From positions 1 through 32,175 of the forward strand of contig JACQEC010000097.1 in NCBI GenBank assembly GCA_016200765.1: a DNA stretch of 32,175 bases, written 5' to 3'. Both the position numbers and the translations under genes were made by a program. Origin of the DNA: Chloroflexota bacterium (GTDB lineage: Bacteria; Chloroflexota; Anaerolineae; JACRMK01). The notes beneath the pieces were generated by a model that saw nothing but the letters and a program-made list of their open reading frames with translations, was not told the DNA's origin and ran no database searches. Positions 9,798-20,340 of this stretch are shown here, one piece after another; within the stretch, counting starts at the first letter, position 1; each line of letters starts with the position of its first letter.

Positions 9798-11777
9798 TTA
9801 CTCGTAAGCATCCTCGCGCTTCCACTGATAAGGCTCTCCCTTCGCGGCCGCCCCACCAACCTCGCGCTTTTCCAGCACGTAGGCGGCCGTCTCCACCATG
9901 GCCGTATCCAGCACGCCGTAGCCCAGGTCGGCGACGACGTGGATGTGCGTGCGCGGGATCAATAACTCCTCGCGCCAGGCGCGAAACGAGGTCAGGAAAA
10001 ATCCGGTGCGGCTGGTGATGGCGCCGAGGAGGCCGCGCTCGCGCAGCAACTCAAGCCCGCGCTCGACGAAAGCCGCATACAGATCGTTCTTGGTGCGCGG
10101 GTAGTTGGCGTCAATATACGCCTTCGACCCCTTGCTCGCCGCGCCAAAGGGTGGGTTCATCCACACGATGTCGAACGGCTCGAGCAGCAGCTCCAAGAAA
10201 GCGAAGCCGCCCTCCGCATCATTCGCAAACAGCCGCCGGCGCACCGGGTGATCCTGTTCCGCGTGCGCGGCCAGGCGCCGCAGCGCTTCGAGCGCGCCCG
10301 GTTTGAAGCGTTCCTGCCAGAACTCGTAGTCCGTGACGAACGCCAGATCCAAATCCAGCTGTTTCGCCGGCGGGACAGCCGGTTCAAAGAGCTGGGCTTG
10401 CTCGTACTGGGACAAGTTCTGCCAGGCGCGCTCGACCTGCTTCGCCTCCTGTTCAAACGTCTGCTCGATCTTCAGGAGCGAGCCGATCTCGTCGGCTTGA
10501 TGCATCGCCTGCCACATCGCGCGCACGAGGTCGCCGGTGGCGGGGTTGGCGAGCGAAGCGATAAACTCGTCCAACAAGTCGTCCTCGGCCGGCATCGGCT
10601 CGGCCACAACCAGGTTCACCCGCCGGATGATAGGCCGCTGGGCAACCTTCAGGCCCGCCTGCTGGTACGCGCGCTGAGCGCGCAACCAGAGCGCCAGCGC
10701 CCCAATCTGCGCGGCGCGGCGGTCAATCTCGATGCCATGCAGATTGTGCTCCAGAATCAGCGCGGGGATAGCGCGCCGATACTCGGCCAGCGTCGGAAAT
10801 TCTTGCTGGAGCGCCGGCCCCAGGTCGGCGTCCGCGTAGGCTTCCTCGTAGATAACCTCAAATAGGTCATAGCCGTAGAGCAGAAAATGACCACTGCCCG
10901 AGGCCGGGTCGAGTGCGCGCAGCGTGCGTGGATCGCGTTTCGGGCGCGGCGGAATCGGCTGGCCCGGCATACGCACCAGATAGCGGCAGCGCTCCGTCAA
11001 CGCGGTATCGCCTTGACGCATCTCCCACCAGAGTCGCCCGAGCGTGTTATCCACGAGGAATTCGACGACGTAGCGCGGTGTGTAGAACTGGTTGCGGAAG
11101 GCCAGCTCGTAGCTGTTGCGCGGCGCCGCGCTCTCTTTGCGCGCCTGGTCGCGTAGTTCCTTGGGCGTGAAGAACTGGTAAATCCAGCCGATGGTTTCGT
11201 CCTGGCGCCAGGTCTCGGCGAGCGCGTCTTGGTTCAACTGATCGAGCGCCTGCTGTAAGGTGGCCGTGCCCGGGAAAAGAAGCGACTGCGGCAACGAGCG
11301 ATCGAACAGCACGCCGAGCAACCGCGAGAGGTCATCGTACAACAGCTCAAGGTACATTCGGTAGCCGCCATCGGGTTGAGCGCGTATCAACTCGGGGGAG
11401 ACGAGCGCGAATTGGGTGAAGCCCTTGGAGTGCGCACCCTCGCCGATCGAGGGTTGAATCAACTGGCGCTCGGGCTGCTCCATCAGCTTGAGCGCCGCCA
11501 GCCGATTGAGCGCGGTGAACGCGCTCTCACGCACGAAACGCGCAATGGCTTCAGCCGGTTTCGCTCCCTGTGCCTGATAGTGCTTGAGGGCGTCCTCGAT
11601 GGAGCGGCGCTCGGCCCGACCGGCCGCATCGAGATGGGCCAGCCGGTCCAAAGGCTCGATCTGGCCGTCAAGGTGAACGCCATAGGTAGCCTCGAGCTGG
11701 CGCCCGAGATCTTCCTCCAGCCATCGGCGGCAGGCCGCCATAGCCAGACGCAAAGCGTTCCGCAAGGGACTATCCAT
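9798..11777 (-). CDS. pglX: N-terminal (catalytic N6-adenine methyltransferase) half of a split PglX
   Basis: Motif I 'LDPASGSGHFLLYGYDLF', motif IV 'DIVWMNPPFG'. ATG at 11777 overlaps the stop of the upstream HEPN-like gene (ATGGATAG). Confidence 0.87.
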   Translation of the reverse strand: MDSPLRNALRLAMAACRRWLEEDLGRQLEATYGVHLDGQIEPLDRLAHLDAAGRAERRSIEDALKHYQAQGAKPAEAIARFVRESAFTALNRLAALKLMEQPERQLIQPSIGEGAHSKGFTQFALVSPELIRAQPDGGYRMYLELLYDDLSRLLGVLFDRSLPQSLLFPGTATLQQALDQLNQDALAETWRQDETIGWIYQFFTPKELRDQARKESAAPRNSYELAFRNQFYTPRYVVEFLVDNTLGRLWWEMRQGDTALTERCRYLVRMPGQPIPPRPKRDPRTLRALDPASGSGHFLLYGYDLFEVIYEEAYADADLGPALQQEFPTLAEYRRAIPALILEHNLHGIEIDRRAAQIGALALWLRAQRAYQQAGLKVAQRPIIRRVNLVVAEPMPAEDDLLDEFIASLANPATGDLVRAMWQAMHQADEIGSLLKIEQTFEQEAKQVERAWQNLSQYEQAQLFEPAVPPAKQLDLDLAFVTDYEFWQERFKPGALEALRRLAAHAEQDHPVRRRLFANDAEGGFAFLELLLEPFDIVWMNPPFGAASKGSKAYIDANYPRTKNDLYAAFVERGLELLRERGLLGAITSRTGFFLTSFRAWREELLIPRTHIHVVADLGYGVLDTAMVETAAYVLEKREVGGAAAKGEPYQWKREDAYE

Positions 11778-12597
11778 GGGCCGCGTTCGCCTCGACTTGT
11801 GCGGCGTATGCTTTGATGCGTTCGACAACCAATTCGTCGAGCGCCAGGCAAATATGGCGTATCGTGTCAACCGACTGCTTGGCCGCCGCAAACGTAATCG
11901 CTTGCGGCTCGCCGTCCGGGTTGTCCTGCGGCCGGTCGGCTCGGTGCACGATGTCGTTGCGGCGTGTCACCGTCCGATCGAGCGTGTCCATGATCTCTCT
12001 TCTCTCGGCGTTCATCCCCAGGTGGGTAACGATTTGCTCCCACGGCTTCTCGAGCCCATGCAGCCGCCCCACTACCGCTACGCCTTTGCGCGTGCTTAGA
12101 TACTTGAAATTCGTCAGGCTCAAGATCCGGGTCGAAATATAGTCGGCGGCGCTGGCGTCTTTGATCAGCCGCAGCGTCTCATCCAGTGTGAAGGTCAGAT
12201 CCTTGAAATAGTCAACCACCGTGGGGTCGTTGGTCGGTATGAAATCGCGTCCGACCGCGCGGATGATGATCGGCAGGTTCGCCCGCAGCAGGGCCGGCAG
12301 GAACGTGTCCAGCGCCGTACACGCCATCACGATCGACTGCCGCAGCAAGTGCGCCAGCGTGGCGCGCCGCAGCGTCGAGCGCGCCATCTGCGCGCGCTCG
12401 CGCACCAGTCCCAGAAACAGCTCGTTGGTCACGACCATCAGGTCTTCTTCGCGCGTGGCGTGCACCAGCAGACGCAGGGCGCCGACCATCTCGCCTTCGG
12501 TCAAAATCTGATCGTCCGCGTCCAGCAAGCGGTAAATCTGCAAGAGCAGTTCGGCAGGCCGAATATTGTCTTCGAAGATTTGGCGCGGGTTAGACAT
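11770..12597 (-). CDS. HEPN-motif protein of unknown function embedded in the BREX operon
   Basis: 275 aa, largely alpha-helical composition, contains 'VTRRNDIVHRADR' (Rx4H HEPN RNase-type motif) following a helix-rich region. Confidence 0.6.
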   Translation of the reverse strand: MSNPRQIFEDNIRPAELLLQIYRLLDADDQILTEGEMVGALRLLVHATREEDLMVVTNELFLGLVRERAQMARSTLRRATLAHLLRQSIVMACTALDTFLPALLRANLPIIIRAVGRDFIPTNDPTVVDYFKDLTFTLDETLRLIKDASAADYISTRILSLTNFKYLSTRKGVAVVGRLHGLEKPWEQIVTHLGMNAERREIMDTLDRTVTRRNDIVHRADRPQDNPDGEPQAITFAAAKQSVDTIRHICLALDELVVERIKAYAAQVEANAAHG

Positions 12598-12601
12598 AGG
12601 G

Positions 12602-15600
12602 CTACTCCAGGACGATCTTGGCGCCTGATTCCAACAACTTGAGCAGGTGATCGCGCAAGCGGTTTAGCAGCTCCTCAACCTCCTGCGGCGTGCTAAGCGC
12701 CTGGTATGAACTCACGACTTCGGCCATGCGCACGCGCTTGATTTTCTGCTCCGGCTGCAAGAGCTCTTGCATGGCGTGGATAACCCGTTCCCGTAGTGCT
12801 GGCATAGCGTCGAGATCCGACTCCATCTCGGGCAGGGTCGCGCGGCAGTGACCGCAGGCCAGCGCGCCAGCCGGTAGCTCTAGTTGATCACAGGCGCGTG
12901 CTTGCAAGGGCGCGAGCAGAGGGTCTTGCATCGTCTCTGGAACCGACGCCCAGTCGGGCAGGCCTTTGACGAACTCGATGGCCCGAGTGTACGCTTCGGC
13001 GCGTGTCTGGTGACCAGCGCGATAGAGCGCTGTGTACGCGGCTTCGACGTCGCCTGCGATCGCATCGATCTGCGCCGCTTCGCGGTAGAGCGCTAGCGAC
13101 TGCAAGGTCTCGTCAAGGCTCTTCATCTGCGCTTGCAGCGTAGCATCTGCGGCCCGCTCGGCCAACACGGGCCAAAGCTGGTTGAGCGCGGTGCGCGCGC
13201 GCTGCAAGCGCCGCAGCCCGGCCGGATCGGTCGCCTTGCGAATTTCCTGCGTCTGTTGGCGCAACTGCTTAAAGGTTTCGCCCTCGCCAGCCAGAATGTT
13301 GACGACGTCATCTGATGGGCTTTGGATAATCGTGTTGAGCTGCGAGCGATACTCGGCCAGAAGATCAGCGCCCGGCAGGTCATTCGCCGCCGCTTTGGCG
13401 ATAACCTCCAGCAGGGCTTCGCGCTCGGCGGAGGCCAGCTTCTGGAACCCCTGCGCGATCGCGTTCTCGTCAACATCCACCTCTTCGCCGGTCAGCGCTT
13501 CGTAGCGCTTGGCCGCGCCGACGAGCGTCTGCAGGTCGGGGGCCTTGCGCGGAGCAAAGGATGCCGCGCGAAAGGCATTGGCGCCGGTGAAGACCGGCCG
13601 AACTTGAGGGTCCAGATGATGACGGAAGCGCCGGCCCTGGTAGGTGACTTCGATCGTGCCTTTGCGCAGTAGGCTGGCGAGCACGATCCAGACCGTCTCT
13701 GGCTCCCAGCCGTACGGTATGGCGCGGAAGTGGTCTTCGAGCATGCGCCCGGTCACCTTGTTGCCGTACGAGTGCTCGCGTTGCACATAGGCGACGATCT
13801 CTTTTGCGATCGGCGCGTTATCGTTGATGATGAATTTGCCGCGGTCCTGAATGACCAAACCCAGGCCCTCGTCGCCAGCATAGAAGACTTTGGCGAGGCC
13901 GTTCAGGTTGGCCGCCTTGAGAATCTCTTCGGCCTCATCGCCCTTGATTGGACGCGCGCCCAATTCAAGTTGTGGGTAGAGCTGGGGCATGGCAAAATCA
14001 AACAGGGCATGGAAAATCTCCGACACCATCTTGCCAAGTTGAGCGCCCTCTCGGGGCGCACCGCCCAAAAAGCCGGTGCCCCGCGCGAGCTGATCTAACA
14101 GCAGGTTTTTCAGCCGCTCTTCGTGCCGGAGCACGGCCTGCTTCTCCGCCGCCAGACTGGCGGCCTCCTCGTCCGAGTGCAGCTTGCCCTGCGCGCGCAT
14201 CTGGTCGTATTTGGCCGCCATCTGTTTGGAGCGATAAACTTCTGCTAGCAGTTCGTCAATATCGTCTGTCAGGGCAAAGACCCAAAATAGGCGCGCCGGC
14301 GCTTGCCGGCTCTCATTCTGTGTCGCTTGGCACTCGGCGGCAAAGCCAGCGGGGCTATCGCTTAGCTTCAGCTCGAGCGGAATCTGCGCTTTGTTCGAGG
14401 TAATGTTGCGGCCTTGCCAAATGACGTTCAGAGCAAACGTGCGTCGCTTGTAGAGGTGACGGCTCAACGCAGGCTCTTGGAAGATACCCGCCAGCGCCCC
14501 TTCCATGAGATCGTTGCGCTCTCTTAACGAGGGGCTAAGGCTATTGCGCTCGGTCGTCCAGGTCTTCTCCTGCGCCGTCAGCAGTTTCCAGCCGTCCTCC
14601 GTCTGCCGGATGAACTGCCGCTTTTCGAGTTGTTGGATGGCTTGCTCAACCTCGGCCAGGGGTGATTTGGCATCCACGGCGTCGTAGAGCAGGACCGCAA
14701 TGTTGCGCTCGCTGCGCGGCAGGCCGCGCGTGTACTCCATCAGGCTGATGGCTTTGGCCGTGCGCACGACCCACGGTTCGCCCGAGAATATCTCCTGGAT
14801 CTCGTTCAGGTCGCGCTGGCGCTCGGAGGGTAGATTGGTATAGAGCAGGTCGTAAATGCGATCGAGGGTGACGAGCGTCCCGATGGGCGCTTCGGCAAGC
14901 CTGGTTTGTTTACTGACCAGCATTTCGTAGGCCTGCTTGATGATGGTGCGACTGCTGCCGCCGAAATGGCGGGGCGCGCCCGGCTGGAGGCGCAAGCCCG
15001 AGACAATATCAATCGAGAGTTCGATGAAGTGCGGCAGATAGGGATAGAACTGGACGAATTCGTCCGCGTTGAGATCGAAGCGAACCTTGTCCGAGCGTTC
15101 GGCCTGGATGTGGGTGCGGAGCTGGGCCCCCGACGTTCGGTAGAGTTCACGCAGCAGCGCTTCGGCCTCGGGCTTCTTGGGGAGCACGCGCTTGGTCGCG
15201 ACCTCACGAATATCACTGGGCACCATGTCAATATGGTGACGGAAACGGTCTTGCAGTCGCGCGAGCTCTACGCGCTTATCGCGGATGGCGGCGACGACCT
15301 CGTCGAGTTTTTCCTGGGACGTGACGACAATCCAGACCGGCGCCACCGCCCGGCGCGCTTCGACGCGGTTCTTGCCCTCCTTGCCGAACTGCTCGACGAT
15401 GGCGCGCAGATTTTCGATTTTTTCGGCGCTGCGCGCGACATATTGGCCGACCTCGTCAATCACGAACATCATGGTGCGGCCGGGATAGCGGCGCGCCGCC
15501 AGCTCAAACGTCCGCTGTACCAGATAGCGGACGTTGATATCGGCGGGGTTGGTAATCGTCTGCGCCCACGACTCGGGCCGCGGGTACGTCTTGGGGTCAA

Positions 15601-16333
15601 TCTCATGCAAGGTGGCGCTGGCGCGCTGGATCTTCTGCGCGCCTTTGCGGACGCGCTGCCAGGTGCGATACGCATCGGGCGGCACTTCCTTCAGCGTGAC
15701 AGGCACCCCGGCGTCGCTTTCGCCGTCGCCCGAGACCTGGCCGCCGAAGAGCCTGGCGCACGCCTGCACGAAGGCGCCCAGCCGTCCCTCGGATTCCAAC
15801 TCGATCTCGAGCGCAGCTACGTCGTAGTCCTGTGCGTAGTCCAACTCGCGCAGGAGCACGCTGTACATGATCTCGGCCAGCGATTCGTTGGCGCGGCGCA
15901 CGGCCCGGTCAACCTGCACGTCGAACATGATGACCTGCGCGGGAATGAGTTTGTTGATGAAATCCAGATGGTTGGCGATGCCCTCGACCAGCGGGTCATG
16001 CGGCGACTGCCGGCGAAGTTGCTCGATGAACAGCGCGGCCGCCGGTTTGGCGCGCAGTGTCGGGTTGGCGACGATATATCCGAAGTTCTTGGCAAACGAC
16101 GACTTGCCGGAGCCGAAGAAGCCCGAGACCCAGACGCCCACCGCCTCGGTCGGCTCCCCTTGGCTGTCGGCGATTGCCGTGAGGAGTTCGAGGTACTGCT
16201 CTTTGATATTCTTCGTCGCGACGTACTCGACGATTTCGCCGTAGACCGTCTGCTCGTCCCGCTGGTCGAGCTTGATGACTTCCTCGATCGGTTGCGAGAG
16301 GTCACGGGCTATCAGGTCGCCAATCGTTTTCAT
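12602..16333 (-). CDS. brxC: BREX ATPase BrxC
   Basis: 'MKTIGDLIARDLSQPIEEVIKLDQ' start at 16333; Walker A 'GVWVSGFFGSGKSSFAKNFGYIVAN'; 'MMFVIDEVGQYVARS' Walker B; about 1243 aa. Confidence 0.9.
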   Translation of the reverse strand: MKTIGDLIARDLSQPIEEVIKLDQRDEQTVYGEIVEYVATKNIKEQYLELLTAIADSQGEPTEAVGVWVSGFFGSGKSSFAKNFGYIVANPTLRAKPAAALFIEQLRRQSPHDPLVEGIANHLDFINKLIPAQVIMFDVQVDRAVRRANESLAEIMYSVLLRELDYAQDYDVAALEIELESEGRLGAFVQACARLFGGQVSGDGESDAGVPVTLKEVPPDAYRTWQRVRKGAQKIQRASATLHEIDPKTYPRPESWAQTITNPADINVRYLVQRTFELAARRYPGRTMMFVIDEVGQYVARSAEKIENLRAIVEQFGKEGKNRVEARRAVAPVWIVVTSQEKLDEVVAAIRDKRVELARLQDRFRHHIDMVPSDIREVATKRVLPKKPEAEALLRELYRTSGAQLRTHIQAERSDKVRFDLNADEFVQFYPYLPHFIELSIDIVSGLRLQPGAPRHFGGSSRTIIKQAYEMLVSKQTRLAEAPIGTLVTLDRIYDLLYTNLPSERQRDLNEIQEIFSGEPWVVRTAKAISLMEYTRGLPRSERNIAVLLYDAVDAKSPLAEVEQAIQQLEKRQFIRQTEDGWKLLTAQEKTWTTERNSLSPSLRERNDLMEGALAGIFQEPALSRHLYKRRTFALNVIWQGRNITSNKAQIPLELKLSDSPAGFAAECQATQNESRQAPARLFWVFALTDDIDELLAEVYRSKQMAAKYDQMRAQGKLHSDEEAASLAAEKQAVLRHEERLKNLLLDQLARGTGFLGGAPREGAQLGKMVSEIFHALFDFAMPQLYPQLELGARPIKGDEAEEILKAANLNGLAKVFYAGDEGLGLVIQDRGKFIINDNAPIAKEIVAYVQREHSYGNKVTGRMLEDHFRAIPYGWEPETVWIVLASLLRKGTIEVTYQGRRFRHHLDPQVRPVFTGANAFRAASFAPRKAPDLQTLVGAAKRYEALTGEEVDVDENAIAQGFQKLASAEREALLEVIAKAAANDLPGADLLAEYRSQLNTIIQSPSDDVVNILAGEGETFKQLRQQTQEIRKATDPAGLRRLQRARTALNQLWPVLAERAADATLQAQMKSLDETLQSLALYREAAQIDAIAGDVEAAYTALYRAGHQTRAEAYTRAIEFVKGLPDWASVPETMQDPLLAPLQARACDQLELPAGALACGHCRATLPEMESDLDAMPALRERVIHAMQELLQPEQKIKRVRMAEVVSSYQALSTPQEVEELLNRLRDHLLKLLESGAKIVLE

Positions 16334-16350
16334 AGGGGCTCCGGGCATCA

Positions 16351-19300
16351 TCAGTCTCCCTGATAAACGTCTTCGAGGCCGTGTGCGATGGCAAAGGATT
16401 TGTTCGTCCGACACGCCTTGCGCACCCGGTCGGGCCAATAGTGCATGGCGATGTGACTCCAGTCCAACTCGCCGTTCTTCAGCTTCTCCCAGCACTTCTT
16501 CGGCTCGCTCCCCCACAGCGGGATGACCGTCTGCAGGGGCGCCAGGCGCACGATCACGCCGTCGTCAATCCAGTTTGGCGCGGGCTCGTAGCCGCCGCTG
16601 GTGATGGCTTCGAGCGCCTTGGCGAACTCGGCCAGTTCGGCGGCCAACTCCCGTAAAGCGCCCATCTGCCGTTCGATGTCCCGGCGTTGTTTGCCCGCTG
16701 CGGCGCGCGCGACCTCGGCATCGGCCAGGGCCAATTCGACCGCGCGGCGCTTGGTGTCGAGGTACGGCTCGCGTTGCAGGGCGTAGAACGTGTCTTTGGT
16801 GATGCGTTCGTGGAAGAGGACGAAGCCATAGCGGCGACCGTTGCTCTGGATGGGCCAATAGACCGGGCGCTTGCGGTACCACGGGATATGCCAGCGCGTG
16901 AAGAAGTCTCGTGCAAGAAAATGGCGCAGGTCGCCGTTTGCGCCCAGGCGGATGACTTCCTGTGCCGCATCCGCGCCGAGCATCAGATCGAGCGCCTTGC
17001 CCGCCAGCGTCGTCAGGTCGCGCGGGTGGTGCTCATCAAGCACGGTGATGCCATCCGGCACCGCCAGTTGCTGCAGGGCCTTTTCCACGTTTGCCGCGAA
17101 CAGGTGCCGGCCGTCCTGTGCGTCTACATAGGCGAACTGATCTTTCGACCCGACCAATTCATCGAACTCGCCCTCCGCAGGCATGGGCAGCGAGCCGATG
17201 GCAAAGTCTTCGCGGCGGTAGATGGCCGAGCCGAGATCGCCCGCCACCCCCGGCCGGAAGCGCCCGAGCACCACGCCGACGGCGTACGAGATCCAGCGCA
17301 CGGCAAGGTCTTCGCGGGTCAACGACTCCGCTATATCATCGTCATTGCCGCCGGCTTCATCCATATCTGCCAAAGTCTCGTCCGCGGTCGCGTTTGCGGC
17401 ACCATTTAATTCCGCTTCAATCGCTATGCGCTCTTGATTAGCAATCTTGTAAAGCTGATAAACATCCTCGTCGATCTGCGCCTCGATATCCTTGGATTGC
17501 AGTCGCATGGCCTGTACTCTCTCAAGACCGGTTTGCCAGCTTAGCGGGACAACGAAGTCATAAGTCAATTCCGATGTCGTAGACGTTACCTTTGCCAAGG
17601 AGGTTGCCAGGCCGACCAATCCACTCAATCGTCTGTCGGAGACGGCAGGTATGGGAACCCTAGCGATATCACCAACCTGAAAGTTTACGGTCGGGTTTAT
17701 CAACTTGAGAGCGTACGCAGCGAATGAGGAATTCATAACTCCCAACACCAACGCCAAGTCCCGTGGAAACAGAGTTGAACCCGCAACATCAAAAATGAAG
17801 CCACCCGGCGAAATGCGGGAAGTAGAAGTCCCGGACGTAAGGTAGGAATATGTCACACCTTCACGGAAGTAAAAGTCGACCGATTTGATGATTCGTGACC
17901 AACCAGAGTTACCGTAGAGAGGGGCGGCCCATGCCTTGAGTTCACGTCCGTCCCGCCGATAATTGATCACATAATCTTGGTTCCCAAACCATCTCTTAAA
18001 CGCTCCACCTTTCATATACGGGAACCAGCGCATGCCGCGGTTACTAGCCTCGCTGGTTGTCTTACATCCAAACGCAATCATCTTGCGGCCAACTTCCCAC
18101 CAAAAACGGAGAAACCTGAAATTGTCAGCGGTCGCCAATCCTTGGCGAGGCGGAGCAACGGTCGCCAGTCCCGGCAGCTCCTTGAAGAGCGCGCGAATGG
18201 AATCGCTCACCCAATACACCCATGGACTACCCGGAATGGCATCAAAGGCCGACTGCGCGACACGGTATATGAGGCGATGAGTTGCGCCTGCCTGCAGCGC
18301 CGCCACGGCCTGCTCGAACACAGTACGCTTGGCGTCCGAATCGGGCTCGTGCACGAGACGAAAGTAGGTGCCGATGCTGGCTTGGCGGCGCGACGTGTCA
18401 GGCTCGCGGCGCATGGCGAAGATCGTCGTGTTGACCTTCTCGCCGGATATCTCTGCAAACGCGCGCGGACCCACATGAGCCATAGACTCAATGGCGAACT
18501 CTTGCAACAGCCCCTTGCGCAAGCCTTCATACGACGAGATAAACATGAACGACTGTTGCGTGATCATCCCGACCCGCCCACGCTCGCCGGCAAACTCACC
18601 GCAGCGTTGGATGAACGCCGCATACAAGTCACCCTTTGCTTCGGGGTAGGCATCCGCCACGAAGTCCGCCAGCGTCTCGTTCATGTTCCGGCGGCTCATG
18701 TAGGGTGGATTGGCTACCACGCAGTCGTAGCGGCGCAGCATCAGGTTCAGCACACGCAACCCTTTCGCGGCCTCGCGCACAAAATAGCGCTCGTCGCTCC
18801 CCTGCACAGCGTGCGACCGCGCGAATGCGTCCAGCGCCTGCACAAGCTGTGCCGCCAGCAGGTCCCAGTACCCCGCCTGCGCCGCCTCGCGCTCAAATAG
18901 CGCCGCGGCTCTGCCAAACAGATCCAGCTGCCGCCCTTCCTGCTCGAAGCGCTTCTCCTCGTCGGCAATCAACGCGCCAATCTCCGATTCGAGCCGCAGT
19001 AGCGACCCCAGTTGCGCGCTATCCTCCAGCCGCGCCCATAGCGCCCGCAGCAGTCGTTCGTAGATCGGCCGGCTGAACTTCATCTCGCGAATGAACGCAT
19101 TGAGCCGTGTCCCGTTGAGCGTCAACACGTCTGCGCAAGCCAAGTTGTGATCGCTGATCTCGGCAGCCTTATTGAGGCTTTTCGCCTTCAGGTAGAGCGT
19201 AAGCGCCGATAGTTGAACCGCGCGCAGGTCAATGTCGATCCCGAACAGGTTGTGTTTGATGATTGCCGCGGGGATCTCCGCTTCAGAAAGAACCGAGGGT

Positions 19301-20328
19301 GCCGCCGGCCAGCCAATGTCGCCCGCATGCGCGAGCTCCTCGCGATACATCTCGGCGAACAGGTCGAACGCCACCAGTCCGAAGTGCATCGTCCCGCACG
19401 CGGGGTCCAACAGGGTGATTTCCTTTACAGCACGTAGCGGCTCACGGGGCATCTCACCGCCGGCTGGCACGAGGTACCGCAAGGCTGCGCCCAGGTGCGA
19501 GTCCGGGTGCATCTGCACCCACAGCCGTCCGAGCGTGTTCTCGACAATGAACCGCACGATCCAGCGTGGCGTAAACAATTGCGTCGCCGCCGGTATGTCC
19601 TCGCGTCGTATTTTCTTCTTCTGCCTGAAGAGCCGTTCGAAAACCTCTCGCTTTTCCTCTTCGCTAAAGAACTGGTACACCCACCCGATCGTCTCGTCCG
19701 CAGGCCACGCTGGAGCCAACCCGGCGGCATTTAGCAGTTCGAGCACGCCGCGCAGAGCAACCGGCCGCGGGAAGAGCCGCGAGGGCAAATCGTCGGGGTC
19801 GAACAGCACGTTCAGCTGTTGCGAAATCTGCCCGGCCTGCCAGAGCAGAAAGTGACGGTAGGCTGTGTCGGTCTGGCCGGCCTGCGCCAGCGCGTAGTCG
19901 GCGGCGTGCTCGGCGAGGTAGAACTTGAAGCCGTTGGAGTCGGCGCCGCGCCCGACTGCTTCGCGGACGAGATGGCGCGCCTCCATCATCTTGAAGGCGA
20001 CCAGCCGGTTCAAGTGCGTGAAAGCAATCTCCTTGACCAGCTTATCAACCGCCTCTCGCTTGTCAAGCCCGGCGATGACCTCGTCCGTCAGGAACTGCTT
20101 CAGGCGGTCGTAGGTCGCGCGTGTTTCCGGGTCCGCCAGCGCGGGCAGGTTGTTGGGCGGCTCGAGCGCGCCGTCCGGGTGCAGGCCGTACACGCCGACC
20201 AGCAGGTCGCGCGCCTCACACGCCAGCCGCTCGCGCGCGGCCAACGCAAAGTTGTGGATCGCGCCGCGCACCTCGTCGCCAAGGTATTGGTCCTGAAACA
20301 TGTGGGGGGCGATGGTCTGGTTCGTCAT
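16351..20328 (-). CDS. pglX: Intact PglX N6-adenine methyltransferase (BREX)
   Basis: 1325 aa; motif I 'LLDPACGTMHFGLVAFDLF', motif IV 'DCVVANPPYMSRRNMNETLADFVADAYPEAKGDLYAAFIQR'. Confidence 0.92.
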   Translation of the reverse strand: MTNQTIAPHMFQDQYLGDEVRGAIHNFALAARERLACEARDLLVGVYGLHPDGALEPPNNLPALADPETRATYDRLKQFLTDEVIAGLDKREAVDKLVKEIAFTHLNRLVAFKMMEARHLVREAVGRGADSNGFKFYLAEHAADYALAQAGQTDTAYRHFLLWQAGQISQQLNVLFDPDDLPSRLFPRPVALRGVLELLNAAGLAPAWPADETIGWVYQFFSEEEKREVFERLFRQKKKIRREDIPAATQLFTPRWIVRFIVENTLGRLWVQMHPDSHLGAALRYLVPAGGEMPREPLRAVKEITLLDPACGTMHFGLVAFDLFAEMYREELAHAGDIGWPAAPSVLSEAEIPAAIIKHNLFGIDIDLRAVQLSALTLYLKAKSLNKAAEISDHNLACADVLTLNGTRLNAFIREMKFSRPIYERLLRALWARLEDSAQLGSLLRLESEIGALIADEEKRFEQEGRQLDLFGRAAALFEREAAQAGYWDLLAAQLVQALDAFARSHAVQGSDERYFVREAAKGLRVLNLMLRRYDCVVANPPYMSRRNMNETLADFVADAYPEAKGDLYAAFIQRCGEFAGERGRVGMITQQSFMFISSYEGLRKGLLQEFAIESMAHVGPRAFAEISGEKVNTTIFAMRREPDTSRRQASIGTYFRLVHEPDSDAKRTVFEQAVAALQAGATHRLIYRVAQSAFDAIPGSPWVYWVSDSIRALFKELPGLATVAPPRQGLATADNFRFLRFWWEVGRKMIAFGCKTTSEASNRGMRWFPYMKGGAFKRWFGNQDYVINYRRDGRELKAWAAPLYGNSGWSRIIKSVDFYFREGVTYSYLTSGTSTSRISPGGFIFDVAGSTLFPRDLALVLGVMNSSFAAYALKLINPTVNFQVGDIARVPIPAVSDRRLSGLVGLATSLAKVTSTTSELTYDFVVPLSWQTGLERVQAMRLQSKDIEAQIDEDVYQLYKIANQERIAIEAELNGAANATADETLADMDEAGGNDDDIAESLTREDLAVRWISYAVGVVLGRFRPGVAGDLGSAIYRREDFAIGSLPMPAEGEFDELVGSKDQFAYVDAQDGRHLFAANVEKALQQLAVPDGITVLDEHHPRDLTTLAGKALDLMLGADAAQEVIRLGANGDLRHFLARDFFTRWHIPWYRKRPVYWPIQSNGRRYGFVLFHERITKDTFYALQREPYLDTKRRAVELALADAEVARAAAGKQRRDIERQMGALRELAAELAEFAKALEAITSGGYEPAPNWIDDGVIVRLAPLQTVIPLWGSEPKKCWEKLKNGELDWSHIAMHYWPDRVRKACRTNKSFAIAHGLEDVYQGD

Positions 20329-20340
20329 CGGCTGGGCGGT

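Noticed and set aside
14906-16363. 485-aa plus-strand ORF opposite brxC
   Set aside because: Shadow ORF antisense to a strongly supported BrxC coding region in GC-rich DNA; no recognisable motif.
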